A stretch of DNA of 64,000 bases from Paucidesulfovibrio sp050251775 (lineage in GTDB: Bacteria; Desulfobacterota; Desulfovibrionia; Desulfovibrionales; Desulfovibrionaceae), in assembly GCA_050251775.1 (NCBI GenBank), contig JBFWMD010000009.1, positions 7,340 to 71,339 on the forward strand, in the 5' to 3' direction. Made by a program: the position numbers and the translations under genes. Below, one piece after another: positions 40,438-48,707 of the stretch. Under the pieces are notes generated by a model that saw only the letters and a list, made by a program, of their open reading frames with translations, was not told the DNA's origin and did not search any database. The number at the start of each line of letters is the position of its first letter. Positions within the stretch are counted from its first letter, which is position 1.

Positions 40438-41835
40438 ATGGATAAAGAACAAAAACACGCGGCCTTCATGGTCCTGCTGACGGTCTGCATCGTCCAGTTC
40501 ATGGCCCCGTTCATGCTGACCTCCATCGGCATCGCCCTGCCCGCCCTGGGGCGCGAACTGGGCGGAACCGCCGTGCAGCTCGGACTCATCGAGCAGCTCT
40601 ACGTGGTTTCCCTGGCCATGGGCATGCTGCCTTTTGGCCGACTCGGCGACCTCATCGGCCAGCGCCGGGTCTTCCTGCCCGGCCTGATCCTCTTCACGGT
40701 CATGACCAGCTCTCTGGGCTTCACCCAGTCCATCACCATGATCATGGCCCAACGTTTTGTCCAGGGCATCGGCGCCTGCATGATGCTTTCGGGCAGTCTC
40801 GCGCTCGTGGCCGGGGCCTATCCTGTCACGGTGCGCGGCCGGGTCATCGGCATCGTCTCGGCCTTCACCTACGCTGGCCTGTCCATGGGGCCGGTATTTG
40901 GCGGATTTGTCACAGACCATCTGGGCTGGCGTTACGTCTTTATTTCCGCCGTGCCCCTGGGCCTGGCCGCCATCGTGGCCTGCCTCTATGGCATGAGCGC
41001 TCCGGCGCGCGAGCCGTCCGAAGAGAGCATGGACTGGCGGGGCAGTCTGGCCTATGCTGGAGCCGTGGCCCTGTTCATGCTCGGCTCGGCCCATGCCGGA
41101 TCATCCGTCTGGGGAACGGTGATGATCGTGGTCGGACTTCTCGGCGGCCTGGGCTTTCTCCGGCTCCAGTCCCGCACGCCCCACCCCCTGCTCGACGTGG
41201 GCCTGCTGCGGTCCAATCGCTATTTCACCTTCAGTTCCCTGGCCGCCCTGGGTAACTACGCCTCCACCTTCGGCATTACCTTCACCATGAGCCTCTACCT
41301 GCAATATGTGCGGGGCATGCCCCCGCGCGCGGCCGGAGCCGTGCTGCTGATCCAGCCCCTGCTCCAGATCGGGGTTTCCCTGATTTCCGGCAGCCTCACA
41401 GACCGCTTCAATCCGGCAAAACTGGCCACCCTGGGCATGGTCCTCAGCGGTCTCGGCCTGTTGGCCATGGCCCTGACCATCGGCAACGAGACCCCCCTCT
41501 GGCTGCTGGGCGGCGAGCTGGCCCTCATGGGCGTGGGCTTCGGCATCTTTGCCACGCCCAACTCCACGGCCATCATGAGCAGCCTGCCTCCCCGGCAATA
41601 CGGCCTGGCCTCGGGCATGACCGCGGCCATGCGCACCCTGGGCATGGCCGTGAGCATGACCAGCGTGACCCTGATCTTTTCGCTTTTCCTGGGTGAGTCC
41701 GCCATCACGCCGGAAACCATTCCCGCGTTTCTGGTCAGCATGCGGGTGGGGCTGGTGACCTTTGCAATCTTCTCCTGCCTGGGGATTTTACTCTCCCTGG
41801 GCCGGGGCAGCAGACAACAGGACCCAGCGGCCTGA
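40438..41835 (+). CDS. MFS transporter (DHA2-like)
   Basis: A 465-residue major facilitator with about 13-14 helices, consistent with the DHA2 drug:proton antiporter subfamily. Motif A is seen as GRLGDLIGQRRVFLPG (about 62-77) and the motif C region as GLSMGPVFGGFVTDHLGWRYVF. The second half has LISGSLTDRFNPAKLATLG. The ATG at 40438 lacks a strong ribosome site; the frame extends further upstream without family sequence. It stands alone with a terminator just downstream. Substrate unknown. Confidence 0.9.
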   Translation: MDKEQKHAAFMVLLTVCIVQFMAPFMLTSIGIALPALGRELGGTAVQLGLIEQLYVVSLAMGMLPFGRLGDLIGQRRVFLPGLILFTVMTSSLGFTQSITMIMAQRFVQGIGACMMLSGSLALVAGAYPVTVRGRVIGIVSAFTYAGLSMGPVFGGFVTDHLGWRYVFISAVPLGLAAIVACLYGMSAPAREPSEESMDWRGSLAYAGAVALFMLGSAHAGSSVWGTVMIVVGLLGGLGFLRLQSRTPHPLLDVGLLRSNRYFTFSSLAALGNYASTFGITFTMSLYLQYVRGMPPRAAGAVLLIQPLLQIGVSLISGSLTDRFNPAKLATLGMVLSGLGLLAMALTIGNETPLWLLGGELALMGVGFGIFATPNSTAIMSSLPPRQYGLASGMTAAMRTLGMAVSMTSVTLIFSLFLGESAITPETIPAFLVSMRVGLVTFAIFSCLGILLSLGRGSRQQDPAA

Positions 41836-41878
41836 GACGCTCCGGCAGGGGAGGCAGTGTCGCCAGCACAACGCGAAA

Positions 41879-41915
41879 GCGCCCTGGGAAGCGTATTCCC
41901 AGGGCGCTGCTTTTT
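41879..41915 (+). terminator. Rho-independent terminator of the DHA2 gene
   Basis: A perfect 12-bp stem (41879-41890 with 41896-41907) and a five-base loop are followed by TGC and five T residues (41911-41915), about 45 bases after the stop. Confidence 0.93.
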
Positions 41916-42062
41916 ATCCCGCGCCGCTTTTCCGAAAACCACTCCGGCGCTCCACCATAACGAGGACGCTTATCGGCAATCCTCCGATCATCCGACTCCT
42001 GGCTTTATCGCGTCCCGTTTCAACCCCTGTTGATCAACAATGATCAACGATACCCAGCGAAA

Positions 42063-42812
42063 TTAATACGCTGAATTCTTGTTCAACTGAATTTCAAGAA
42101 CCGGGGTCACATCCAGTTCCACGGTGACTTCGGCGGCGCTGAAGTCCAGCACATGGCCGCCCTTGGTTTCGGTCTGGTCGAGAAAGTGCAGGTGCGGGCC
42201 GGCCGCACCCACACCGGTCATGTACGCGGGCGTGTGCCAGCCCACCATGTCGCCGACCACGTTGGTCAGGGGAAAGATCGCCTGCTTGGCGATGACATCC
42301 GCGAGTTTGGGAAACGGCTTTTCGCTCTTGGGCACGCTGCGTGCTTTCACAAACGAAAACGCGCCCTTGACATGCACCGCGTAGATCATGTCCGGACCGG
42401 GCAGTTCTTTGAGCAGTTTCTGCTCAAAATCGGCGTAGTCCTTGATGTTCCGCAACGTAAAAATCAGGTCCGGCTCGAAATGGGTCACCTGGGCAAAGGG
42501 AACTCCGGCGGAGTCCGGCATCATTTGCGGCACGCCTGTGACCGGAATCTGCCAGACCCGGCCCTGGTAGAAGAACATTTCGCCGTCCAGGCCCTGGAAC
42601 GTGCCCATGCCGAAGTCGCCGCGTTTCTTGATGTCGGCCACGGTCTGTTCCGAGTCGTAGTAGCCGTCCTTGAGCTTGGACACGGTGGAAATCTGGTAGA
42701 GCACGTCGTGGGTCGGATCCAGGTCGATGGAGTAGCTCACGGCTCCGGCGGCACAGGGCAGGAGCAACGCAACAAGCAACAGGGGAAGGATGTTCAAAAA
42801 AAGGCGACGCAT
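42063..42812 (-). CDS. budA: Secreted alpha-acetolactate decarboxylase
   Basis: Acetolactate decarboxylase turns acetolactate into acetoin. The 249-residue protein has a signal peptide (hydrophobic core 6-22, cleavage near AAGA) and then the family core: GDFGMGTFQGLDGEM (about 66-80), VVGDMVGWHTPAYM, and the zinc-site segment GPHLHFLDQTETKGGHVLDF with H-x-H and a third histidine. Export of this enzyme is known in several bacteria. No acetolactate synthase or butanediol dehydrogenase is nearby, so its role may be in acetolactate disposal outside the cell. GGAG precedes the ATG. Confidence 0.93.
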   Translation of the reverse strand: MRRLFLNILPLLLVALLLPCAAGAVSYSIDLDPTHDVLYQISTVSKLKDGYYDSEQTVADIKKRGDFGMGTFQGLDGEMFFYQGRVWQIPVTGVPQMMPDSAGVPFAQVTHFEPDLIFTLRNIKDYADFEQKLLKELPGPDMIYAVHVKGAFSFVKARSVPKSEKPFPKLADVIAKQAIFPLTNVVGDMVGWHTPAYMTGVGAAGPHLHFLDQTETKGGHVLDFSAAEVTVELDVTPVLEIQLNKNSAY

Positions 42813-42883
42813 GGCGATTCTCCTTCAATGCGGTATACGGATACCCTGAAGTAGCCGGAGAGAGTGTCAAAGACAAGCGTTGA

Positions 42884-43282
42884 TCAGCTTTTCAGGCACT
42901 CCCGGCAGACACCTTCCACGCGCAGCTCCACCCCGTCCACTCGGCCCAGCCCGGCCAGTTCCGGCCCGGCCAGCCGCTCCAGGTCCGCGTCGGCCAGCCC
43001 CAGACAGATGCAGCGTCCGCAGCGGATACAGTGAAAATGTCCGTGGCCCCGGCCCAGGCAGTAGTGCGCGGTGCGGTCCGGTCCGGTGTGCCGGGCCAGC
43101 ACCCCGTTGGCCACGAGTAGATCCAAAATGCGGTAGAGCGTGACCTTGTTCATGCTCTTGCCCAGGGCCGAGAGCAGTTCGGGCGCGCTCACCGCGTCCT
43201 TGGCTCCGGAAACCGCCTCGTAGACCATGACCCGCCGTTCCGTGGGCTCCACTCCGGAGCGGCGCAATGTGTTCCTGGACAT
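42884..43282 (-). CDS. zur: Fur-family regulator, probable Zur
   Basis: A 132-residue Fur-superfamily protein, last gene of the znu operon. The winged HTH (about 10-70; TERRVMVYEAVSGAKDAVSAPELL, then NKVTLYRILDLLVANGVL) precedes the metal-binding dimerisation domain (HYCLGRGHGHFHCIRCGRC with histidines and cysteines, then VEGVCRECLKS with a second CxxC). Linkage with znuABC makes it the likely zinc uptake repressor. The start codon overlaps the znuB stop (TGATG), with GGAGGG upstream. Specificity for zinc is inferred from context. Confidence 0.9.
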   Translation of the reverse strand: MSRNTLRRSGVEPTERRVMVYEAVSGAKDAVSAPELLSALGKSMNKVTLYRILDLLVANGVLARHTGPDRTAHYCLGRGHGHFHCIRCGRCICLGLADADLERLAGPELAGLGRVDGVELRVEGVCRECLKS

Positions 43283-44112
43283 CAGCGCCCTCCGCTTTTC
43301 CCGGCCCGCAAGGCGTCCATGGTCGTAAGCGCGAAAAAGCTCAGCGTTGCCACTGCGATGATGCATGCGCCCGATGTAATGTCAAAACGGGCCGAGGCCA
43401 GGAGTCCCGCCGTGCAGAAGAAAAGGCTCCAGCCGCAGGCCCGGACCATCATCCCGCCCAGGGAGCGCGCCCTGCGCTCCGCCAGATACGGCGGAATGGT
43501 CACCAGGGCGATGACCAGGATCAGCCCGACCACGCGCACGATCATGACCACGCAGAGCGCGGTCATCAGCGGCAGGAGATAGTGCAGGAAGGTCACGGGC
43601 ACGCCTCGGGCCGCCGCGAATTCCGCATCGAAACTCATGGCCAGCAGATCCTTGTAGAAGAACAGCGTCAGCGCCGTGACCACGATGTCCAGCCCGAGCA
43701 TGACCCAGAGGTCCAGGGCCGGGACCGCCAGAATGGACCCGAACAAAAAGCTCATCAAATCAGCTGCGTAGCCCGGCGAAAGGTCAATGAGAATGATGCC
43801 CGTGGCCATGCCCGCGGCCCAGAGCACGCCCACCACGGTGTCGGTGCGCTCCCCGCTGGTTCGCGTCACCGCGCCCATGAGCAGCGAGGCCCCGGCAGTG
43901 AAGCCCAGGGTGCAGGGCAGCGCGGGCCAGCCCATGAAAAAGGCCAGCCCGACCCCGCCGTACGCCGCGTGGGCAATGCCGCCGGCCAGAAAAACCATGC
44001 GGTTGACCACCACCAGGGAACCGATCAGCCCGCAGGCCACACTGGCGAGCACGCCCGCCAGAAGCGCATTCTGCATGAAATCGAAGGAGAACAGCGAAAT
44101 CAGATCAGTCAT
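43282..44112 (-). CDS. znuB: Zinc ABC transporter permease
   Basis: A 276-residue inner-membrane permease of the ABC-3 family with about eight helices. GGIAHAAYGGVGLAFFMGWP and DPALDLW-like periplasmic regions are typical of zinc/manganese permeases. It forms the channel for ZnuA-delivered metal and pairs with ZnuC. It overlaps the znuC gene by four bases and the zur start by one base, so all are one transcript. A close alternative is a manganese permease; the His-rich ZnuA and Fur-type neighbour favour zinc. Confidence 0.93.
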   Translation of the reverse strand: MTDLISLFSFDFMQNALLAGVLASVACGLIGSLVVVNRMVFLAGGIAHAAYGGVGLAFFMGWPALPCTLGFTAGASLLMGAVTRTSGERTDTVVGVLWAAGMATGIILIDLSPGYAADLMSFLFGSILAVPALDLWVMLGLDIVVTALTLFFYKDLLAMSFDAEFAAARGVPVTFLHYLLPLMTALCVVMIVRVVGLILVIALVTIPPYLAERRARSLGGMMVRACGWSLFFCTAGLLASARFDITSGACIIAVATLSFFALTTMDALRAGKSGGR

Positions 44113-44930
44113 GGCCGCTCTCCCCGTGTGGGATTTTCGCTGCGACCCGGCCCATAGCGCTGGCTGAGCTGGGCGATGTAATCGTCCATGGCGCAGGTGT
44201 GCTCGTGCTGGCCGTAGAGCAGTTCGAGCATCTCCTTGCTCAGCTCCGGGCCGGAGCTGGCAATAACCCCCCGGTTCACGGCGGCCACGCTGGAAATCCG
44301 CGTGGTCAGCAGGCTCATGTCGTGGCTCACGGCCACGGTGGTCAGCTTGCGTGCCTCGCCCATCTTGCAGAGGAAGTCGAAGAAGCAGAACGATCCGTGC
44401 GGGTCGATGCTTGCCGTGGGTTCGTCCAGGATCAGCAGTTCCGCGTCCGCTGCCAGGGCCCGGGCTATGAGCACGCGCTGCTTTTGCCCGCCGGAAAGCT
44501 CGCCAAAGAGCCGGTCCGACAGCTCCCGCATGTTCACGCGCTCCAGGGCCTCCAGCGCCTTGTCCCTGGCGGCCCGCGAGTGGCCGAAGAGTCCCTGCCG
44601 CGCGCGGTCCACGCCCATGAGCGCCGTGTCCAGCACGGTGATGGGAAACCCGGCCCGGGCATGGGTGTGCTGGGGCACATAGCCGATGCGTCGCGAGGCT
44701 CTTGGCGGGCGCTCCCCCAGGACGCGGACCGTGCCCGCGTCCGGCTGGAGCAGACCGAGCATCAGCTTGACCAGCGTGGTCTTGCCACCGCCGTTGGGGC
44801 CGATCACGGCCATAAAGGCCCCGCGCTCCACGCGGAGAGTGACTCCGGTGAGCGCGGCACGGCCATTATAGGCAAAAGACGCGTTTTCAATCTGGATCGC
44901 AGGTTCGCTCATGCGCCGCTTATACGTCAT
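44109..44930 (-). CDS. znuC: Zinc ABC transporter ATP-binding protein
   Basis: A 273-residue ABC ATPase that powers zinc import. Walker A is GPNGGGKTT, the signature is LSGGQKQR and Walker B is LLILDEP, followed by the SHD switch histidine. Residues after about 215 form the C-terminal part. The ATG at 44930 overlaps the znuA stop (ATGA); an in-frame ATG at 44912 is a possible alternative start. It lies between znuA and znuB in the same operon. Confidence 0.95.
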   Translation of the reverse strand: MTYKRRMSEPAIQIENASFAYNGRAALTGVTLRVERGAFMAVIGPNGGGKTTLVKLMLGLLQPDAGTVRVLGERPPRASRRIGYVPQHTHARAGFPITVLDTALMGVDRARQGLFGHSRAARDKALEALERVNMRELSDRLFGELSGGQKQRVLIARALAADAELLILDEPTASIDPHGSFCFFDFLCKMGEARKLTTVAVSHDMSLLTTRISSVAAVNRGVIASSGPELSKEMLELLYGQHEHTCAMDDYIAQLSQRYGPGRSENPTRGERP

Positions 44931-45907
44931 TTCATGGCGTTACGGAAGCGCTCGGCCACGGAAACCAGATTCGCCCCCCAGTCCAGGGCCAGCGGATCAG
45001 CCTCGATTACGCTCGCGTCCACGGCGTCCGCCACGGACTGGGCCGTACGTTGCGACATCTGGGGCTGGATGAACACGGCACGCACCCCGTGCTCGCGTGA
45101 TTCATCGATAATCTTTGCCAGCTCCCTGGGTCCGGGTTCCTTGCCTTCGACCTCAATGGCCAGCTGGGTCAGGCCGTAGGCCTTTGCAAAGTGTCCCCAG
45201 GCAGGGTGGAAAACCAGAAACACGCGCCGCTCCGCGGGTACGTCCGCAAACAGCCTTTGCAGACGAGCGTCCAGGGCGTCAATCTCCGCCACAAATGCGT
45301 CGCAATTGGTCTTGTACGTTTCCGTATTGGCCGGATCAACGCGCTCCAGGGCGGCCAGGGTGTTCAACGCCATTTGCCGCATGCCAGCGGGCGAGGTCCA
45401 GATGTGCGGGTCCATGCCGTGGTGATGATGGTGGTGCTCCGCGTGTTCCGCCTCTTCGGCCAGTTCGCCATGTTCGCCGTGCTCGCCGTGCTCGTGATGT
45501 ACGTCGCCGATTTCTTCCACATGACCCGGCTGCTCTCCATGCGCATGCTCTTCCGGGGATTCCAGCCTCGCGTTCATGGGCAGCACGAGCAGGTTCGGAT
45601 TCACGCCAGCCAGCCTGCCCAGCCAGGCCTTTTCGAACTCCAGCCCGATGCTCAGATAGAGATCCGCTCCGGCCAGCCGCGACACCTGCGAAGGCTTGGG
45701 CTCGTAGGTGTGCGGGTCCGCGCCCGCAGGCACGAGCACCACGCAATCAACCCCGTTTCCCGCGATTTTCTCCACGGCGTATTTCTGCGGCGCAACGCTG
45801 ACCGCCACGCTCGGCCCGGCTTCGACACTGCGCGCATTGACCGCGCCCACGGCAAAAAACACGATGATCGTGAGCAACAAGCCGTAAAACAGAATGTTCT
45901 TGAACAT
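44927..45907 (-). CDS. znuA: Zinc-binding periplasmic protein with His-rich loop
   Basis: A 326-residue cluster 9 solute-binding protein with a signal peptide (core about 5-22). Metal ligands: H66 in DPHTYEP, H168 in DPHIW, a histidine in FHPAWGHF, and a terminal aspartate-type ligand near EADPLALD. Residues 121-163 form a histidine- and acid-rich loop (HEHGEHGEHGE, then HHHHHH), a hallmark of zinc-specific ZnuA that may act as a zinc store. GGAGG is five bases before ATG 45907; ATG 45910 is an equal alternative. Two zur-like dyads lie upstream. Confidence 0.95.
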   Translation of the reverse strand: MFKNILFYGLLLTIIVFFAVGAVNARSVEAGPSVAVSVAPQKYAVEKIAGNGVDCVVLVPAGADPHTYEPKPSQVSRLAGADLYLSIGLEFEKAWLGRLAGVNPNLLVLPMNARLESPEEHAHGEQPGHVEEIGDVHHEHGEHGEHGELAEEAEHAEHHHHHHGMDPHIWTSPAGMRQMALNTLAALERVDPANTETYKTNCDAFVAEIDALDARLQRLFADVPAERRVFLVFHPAWGHFAKAYGLTQLAIEVEGKEPGPRELAKIIDESREHGVRAVFIQPQMSQRTAQSVADAVDASVIEADPLALDWGANLVSVAERFRNAMK

Positions 45908-45923
45908 CATCACCTCCAGGGTT

Positions 45924-45960
45924 AATGCAACCAAGTTGCTTTGTGCAACAGGGTTGCATT
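45924..45960. promoter_or_regulatory. Two tandem dyads, probable Zur operator
   Basis: TGCAAC-CAA-GTTGCT (45926-45940) and TGCAAC-AGG-GTTGCA (45944-45958) are two 15-base dyads with starts 18 bases apart. The outer arms also form a perfect 9-bp pair (AATGCAACC at 45924-45932, GGTTGCATT at 45952-45960). They lie just before the znuA ribosome site, where a repressor would block the operon. Confidence 0.75.
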
Positions 45961-46214
45961 GATGTCAAGCCGCTCCAGCCAGCGGCTTCCGGCAATTTCA
46001 CGCCCGCTTCCGCGCCGGTGCAAACCCACCCCCACCGGACCGCCTTGCCCCGGCTGTGCCTGACAGAAGACACTTTGCACTGCGCGAGGCACAGAGAGGC
46101 GTTATATTCTAAACCAGTGCACCCCCCCATTTTTTTTGGTAGGATGCAGGCCAAGGGAACCACCGCGCTCCGTGCTCCCTGCGGAACCAGAGCGAAGACC
46201 AAAGGAGAATCACC

Positions 46215-46490
46215 ATGGCCAAGAGTTACCACTGCGTTATCGAAGGCAAGGTCAAGGGCGGGAACTTCCAGTCCTGGATTATGGACACGGCGCAACAAAT
46301 GAATCTGACGGGCTGGGTACGCTATCTTGAGGATGGCAAAGCCGAGATTCTGCTCCAGGGCGAAATGATGCAGTGCTCACGCTTCAAGGACAAGATGCTC
46401 GCGGAAGCGCCCTTGCCCGAATTGCGCGACGTGCATTGCGAGTTCATCGAACACGACAAGACCTTCGACAAGTTTGAAATGCGCGGCTGA
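46215..46490 (+). CDS. Acylphosphatase-fold protein lacking catalytic residues
   Basis: A 91-residue protein with the acylphosphatase ferredoxin-like fold: CVIEGKVKGGNFQSWIMDTA, then LTGWVRYLEDGKAEILLQGE. Active enzymes have V-Q-G-V-G-F-R and G-W-V-R-N; here the catalytic arginine is Q19 and the asparagine is Y37. It should therefore not hydrolyse acyl phosphates the usual way; a binding or structural role is possible. The phosphate cradle glycines are partly kept (VKGGNF). AAAGGAG stands nine bases before the ATG. No clear partner gene; amtB is about 970 bases downstream. Confidence 0.85.
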   Translation: MAKSYHCVIEGKVKGGNFQSWIMDTAQQMNLTGWVRYLEDGKAEILLQGEMMQCSRFKDKMLAEAPLPELRDVHCEFIEHDKTFDKFEMRG

Positions 46491-47172
46491 ATTCACTGAG
46501 CAAGGCCACGGTTCCCCCCTGGGCCTGGGGCCATGGCCTTGATCGGACACTGCTCATGCGGGCGTGGCACTGGCTTGCCTTCCCGCTTGCCGCCACCCGT
46601 CGGCTGCGTACCGAAGCCTGTGCGGGCCTTTCGGACGCAAACCGTTTGATTGGGACTCTTTCCCTCACTCCCTGAGAATGAAAACCAGGCGGTGAAAGCC
46701 GCCTCGCAGCGACTGTCAGAGTCTTTCGCCTCCGGCGGGCAAGGGTTCGCACCCTTGCATCCCTTTTTTGCACTGTTGTCGCGAGGTGGGGGCTACAGCT
46801 CATTCCGCCCTGATCCAGCCCCACTTCAAGCCACCCCCCCCCAGAATCCTCCCAAAAAGCGCACTTTGCTCCGCAGCCGTTTCAAACACGGCTTTCCGAG
46901 CACCACGCTTCCATACCCCTGGCGTGCGCCAACGCCCCTCCACACCGGTTCTGTTTCAAACTCCGCCCTGACATCCGACATTTCTGCTTCACACTGACAC
47001 ACTGACCTTTGCGCCCCTTTGCGCTTTTCGTTCGCAGGATTTTACACCGTGTTTTGCGCTTTTTACCCAAAGACGTTGCATGGTCCCGCCTCCGCGCGAT
47101 TCTTCTGCCTGCCCCTCCTTGCCGGTTCGCCTGTCGGTTCCCACGGCACAGCAGAGACACCGAATTTCCGTT
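46491..47172. other. Long non-coding region upstream of amtB, 5' part
   Basis: No supported gene. It contains a partial inverted repeat AAGGCCA...TGGCCTT (about 46504-46540) and the repeat hairpin at 46728-46769. From about 46800 it becomes C-rich, then AT-richer toward amtB. Several open frames here have no ribosome site and no family sequence. Confidence 0.45.
46728..46769 (+). repeat. GCCTCCGGCGG repeat hairpin, copy B, terminator-like
   Basis: GCCTCCGGCGG (46728-46738), then an 8-bp hairpin GCAAGGGT-TCGC-ACCCTTGC (46739-46758), ATCCC and six T residues (46764-46769). Same architecture as 39818-39852, with a different stem sequence. The T run suggests it can act as a terminator on the plus strand. 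Confidence 0.75.
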
Positions 47173-47187
47173 TGGCACGCCCCTTGC
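47173..47187 (+). promoter_or_regulatory. Sigma-54 promoter of the amtB-glnK operon
   Basis: TGGCACG (47173-47179), CCCC, then TTGC (47184-47187): an almost perfect -24/-12 sigma-54 promoter, GG and GC ten bases apart. It lies 273 bases before the amtB ATG, so a leader of about 260 bases follows. RpoN control of ammonium transport genes is well known. No clear NtrC site was found by eye. Confidence 0.85.
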
Positions 47188-47318
47188 GATATTTCCCCGC
47201 AATTGTCGCGACAGGGGCAAATCTTTACAAACTCGGAACATTCCCAGAGGCCCACTCCCAGGCCAGAGACCCTGCCCCGCATGCGGCGGACATATTGTAA
47301 CCGGCTGTAAATTCACTA

Positions 47319-47433
47319 TTTTCAAAATTTTGCAAATCTGTTTCAGTCGTGAACATATTTGGCAATGGCGCTTTACAAAATTAGCAATCATACTTTTAAG
47401 AAACCCGACTTTATTGCGCAAATTTACAAAATT
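47319..47433. repeat. Three spaced AT repeats in the amtB leader
   Basis: Copies of TTTWCAAAATT followed within three bases by GCAA start at 47319 (TTTTCAAAATT), 47372 (TTTACAAAATT) and 47423 (TTTACAAAATT), 53 and 51 bases apart, about five helical turns. They lie between the sigma-54 promoter and the amtB start. They may be protein-binding sites or a folded leader feature; function unknown. Confidence 0.55.
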
Positions 47434-47459
47434 GCAATAACGCAAGGAGGAACTCCCGC

Positions 47460-48680
47460 ATGAACCCGGTGGACAATGCCTTCATTCTGATCTGCGCCGC
47501 CCTGGTGCTCTTCATGACGCCCGGCCTGGCTCTGTTTTACGGCGGCCTCGTGCGCAGCAAAAACGTACTCTCAACCGTGATGCACAGCTTCTTCATGATG
47601 GGACTGATTTCCGTGCTCTGGGCCGTGGTCGGCTATTCGCTGTCCTTCGGCACGGACATCGGCGGTGTCATCGGCGGACTGGACTATCTCTTCCTCAGCG
47701 GCGTGGGCATCGAACCCGCCCAGGAAGGCGGAAACCTCTCGCATCTGACCTTCATGATCTTCCAGTGCATGTTCGCGGTGATCACCCCGGCCCTGATCTC
47801 CGGAGCCTATGCCGAACGCATCAAGTTCAGCGGATTCGTGCTCTTTTCCTCGCTCTGGCTGCTCGTGGTCTATGCTCCCATGTGCCACATGGTCTGGGGC
47901 GGCGGCCTGCTCGGCCAGATGGGCGCCCTCGACTTCGCGGGCGGCGCCGTGGTCCACATGAGCTCAGGTGCGGCGGCCCTGGCCTGCGCCATTATGCTCG
48001 GAAAGCGGCGAGGCTTTGGCAAGGAGGCCTTCATCCCCCACAACCTGCCCATGACCACTCTCGGCGCAGGCATTCTCTGGTTCGGCTGGTTCGGCTTCAA
48101 CGCGGGTTCGGCCCTGGCCGCCGACGGCGTCGCGGTCAACGCCTTTGTGACCACCCACATGGCCACCGCCGCGGCCTGCGTGTCCTGGGTCTTTGTGGAA
48201 TGGTTGCACTCCGGCAGGCCCACCACCCTGGGCGCGGCCTCGGGCGCCCTGGCCGGTCTGGTGGCCATCACTCCGGCCGCCGGTTTCGTGGACCCCTGGG
48301 CCTCCCTGGTCATCGGTGGACTGGCCGGCGTGATCTGCTTCGGCGGAATCATGCTCAAAAACAAGTTCGGCTATGACGACGCCCTGGACGTGGTCGGCAT
48401 CCACGGCGTGGGTGGAACCTGGGGAGCGCTGGCCACCGGGCTTTTCGCCTCCGGCATCGTGGAATTCGACGGTGTGCCGCAGGTGGGCCTCTTCTATGGC
48501 AATCCGAATCAACTTTGGATACAGTTGGTTTCCGTGGTGGTCACCTGGGGCTTCTGCCTCGTCGCCAGCGTGGTGCTCTTCAAGATCGTGGATATGGTCG
48601 TGGGCATGCGCGCCTCGGACGAAGAGGAAATGAAGGGCCTGGACAACACCCTGCACAGCGAAACCGGCTACCAGCTGTAA
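47460..48680 (+). CDS. amtB: Ammonium transporter
   Basis: AmtB imports ammonium across the inner membrane. The 406-residue protein has 11 helices. The twin histidine channel residues lie in GGAVVHMSSG and DVVGIHGVGG, and the selectivity filter region contains FYGGLVRSKN. Neither a fused PII domain nor an extended tail is present. A perfect ribosome site (CAAGGAGG) lies nine bases before the ATG. The glnK-like gene follows after 27 bases, and glnD after that, so transporter, regulator and modifying enzyme form one nitrogen operon under a sigma-54 promoter. Confidence 0.97.
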   Translation: MNPVDNAFILICAALVLFMTPGLALFYGGLVRSKNVLSTVMHSFFMMGLISVLWAVVGYSLSFGTDIGGVIGGLDYLFLSGVGIEPAQEGGNLSHLTFMIFQCMFAVITPALISGAYAERIKFSGFVLFSSLWLLVVYAPMCHMVWGGGLLGQMGALDFAGGAVVHMSSGAAALACAIMLGKRRGFGKEAFIPHNLPMTTLGAGILWFGWFGFNAGSALAADGVAVNAFVTTHMATAAACVSWVFVEWLHSGRPTTLGAASGALAGLVAITPAAGFVDPWASLVIGGLAGVICFGGIMLKNKFGYDDALDVVGIHGVGGTWGALATGLFASGIVEFDGVPQVGLFYGNPNQLWIQLVSVVVTWGFCLVASVVLFKIVDMVVGMRASDEEEMKGLDNTLHSETGYQL

Positions 48681-48707
48681 TCGCCAAAGCGAAGAAGGAG
48701 CCTTGAT

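Noticed and set aside
45455..45500. Short tandem repeat coding for HGEHGEHG as a possible CRISPR-like or microsatellite feature
   Set aside because: It is coding sequence for the histidine-rich loop of ZnuA, a known feature of the family.
46739..46758. GGGTTCGCACCC-like sequence suggesting a tRNA T-arm
   Set aside because: The stem is a simple hairpin with a T run behind it, belonging to the repeat family. No acceptor, D or anticodon arms can be drawn around it.
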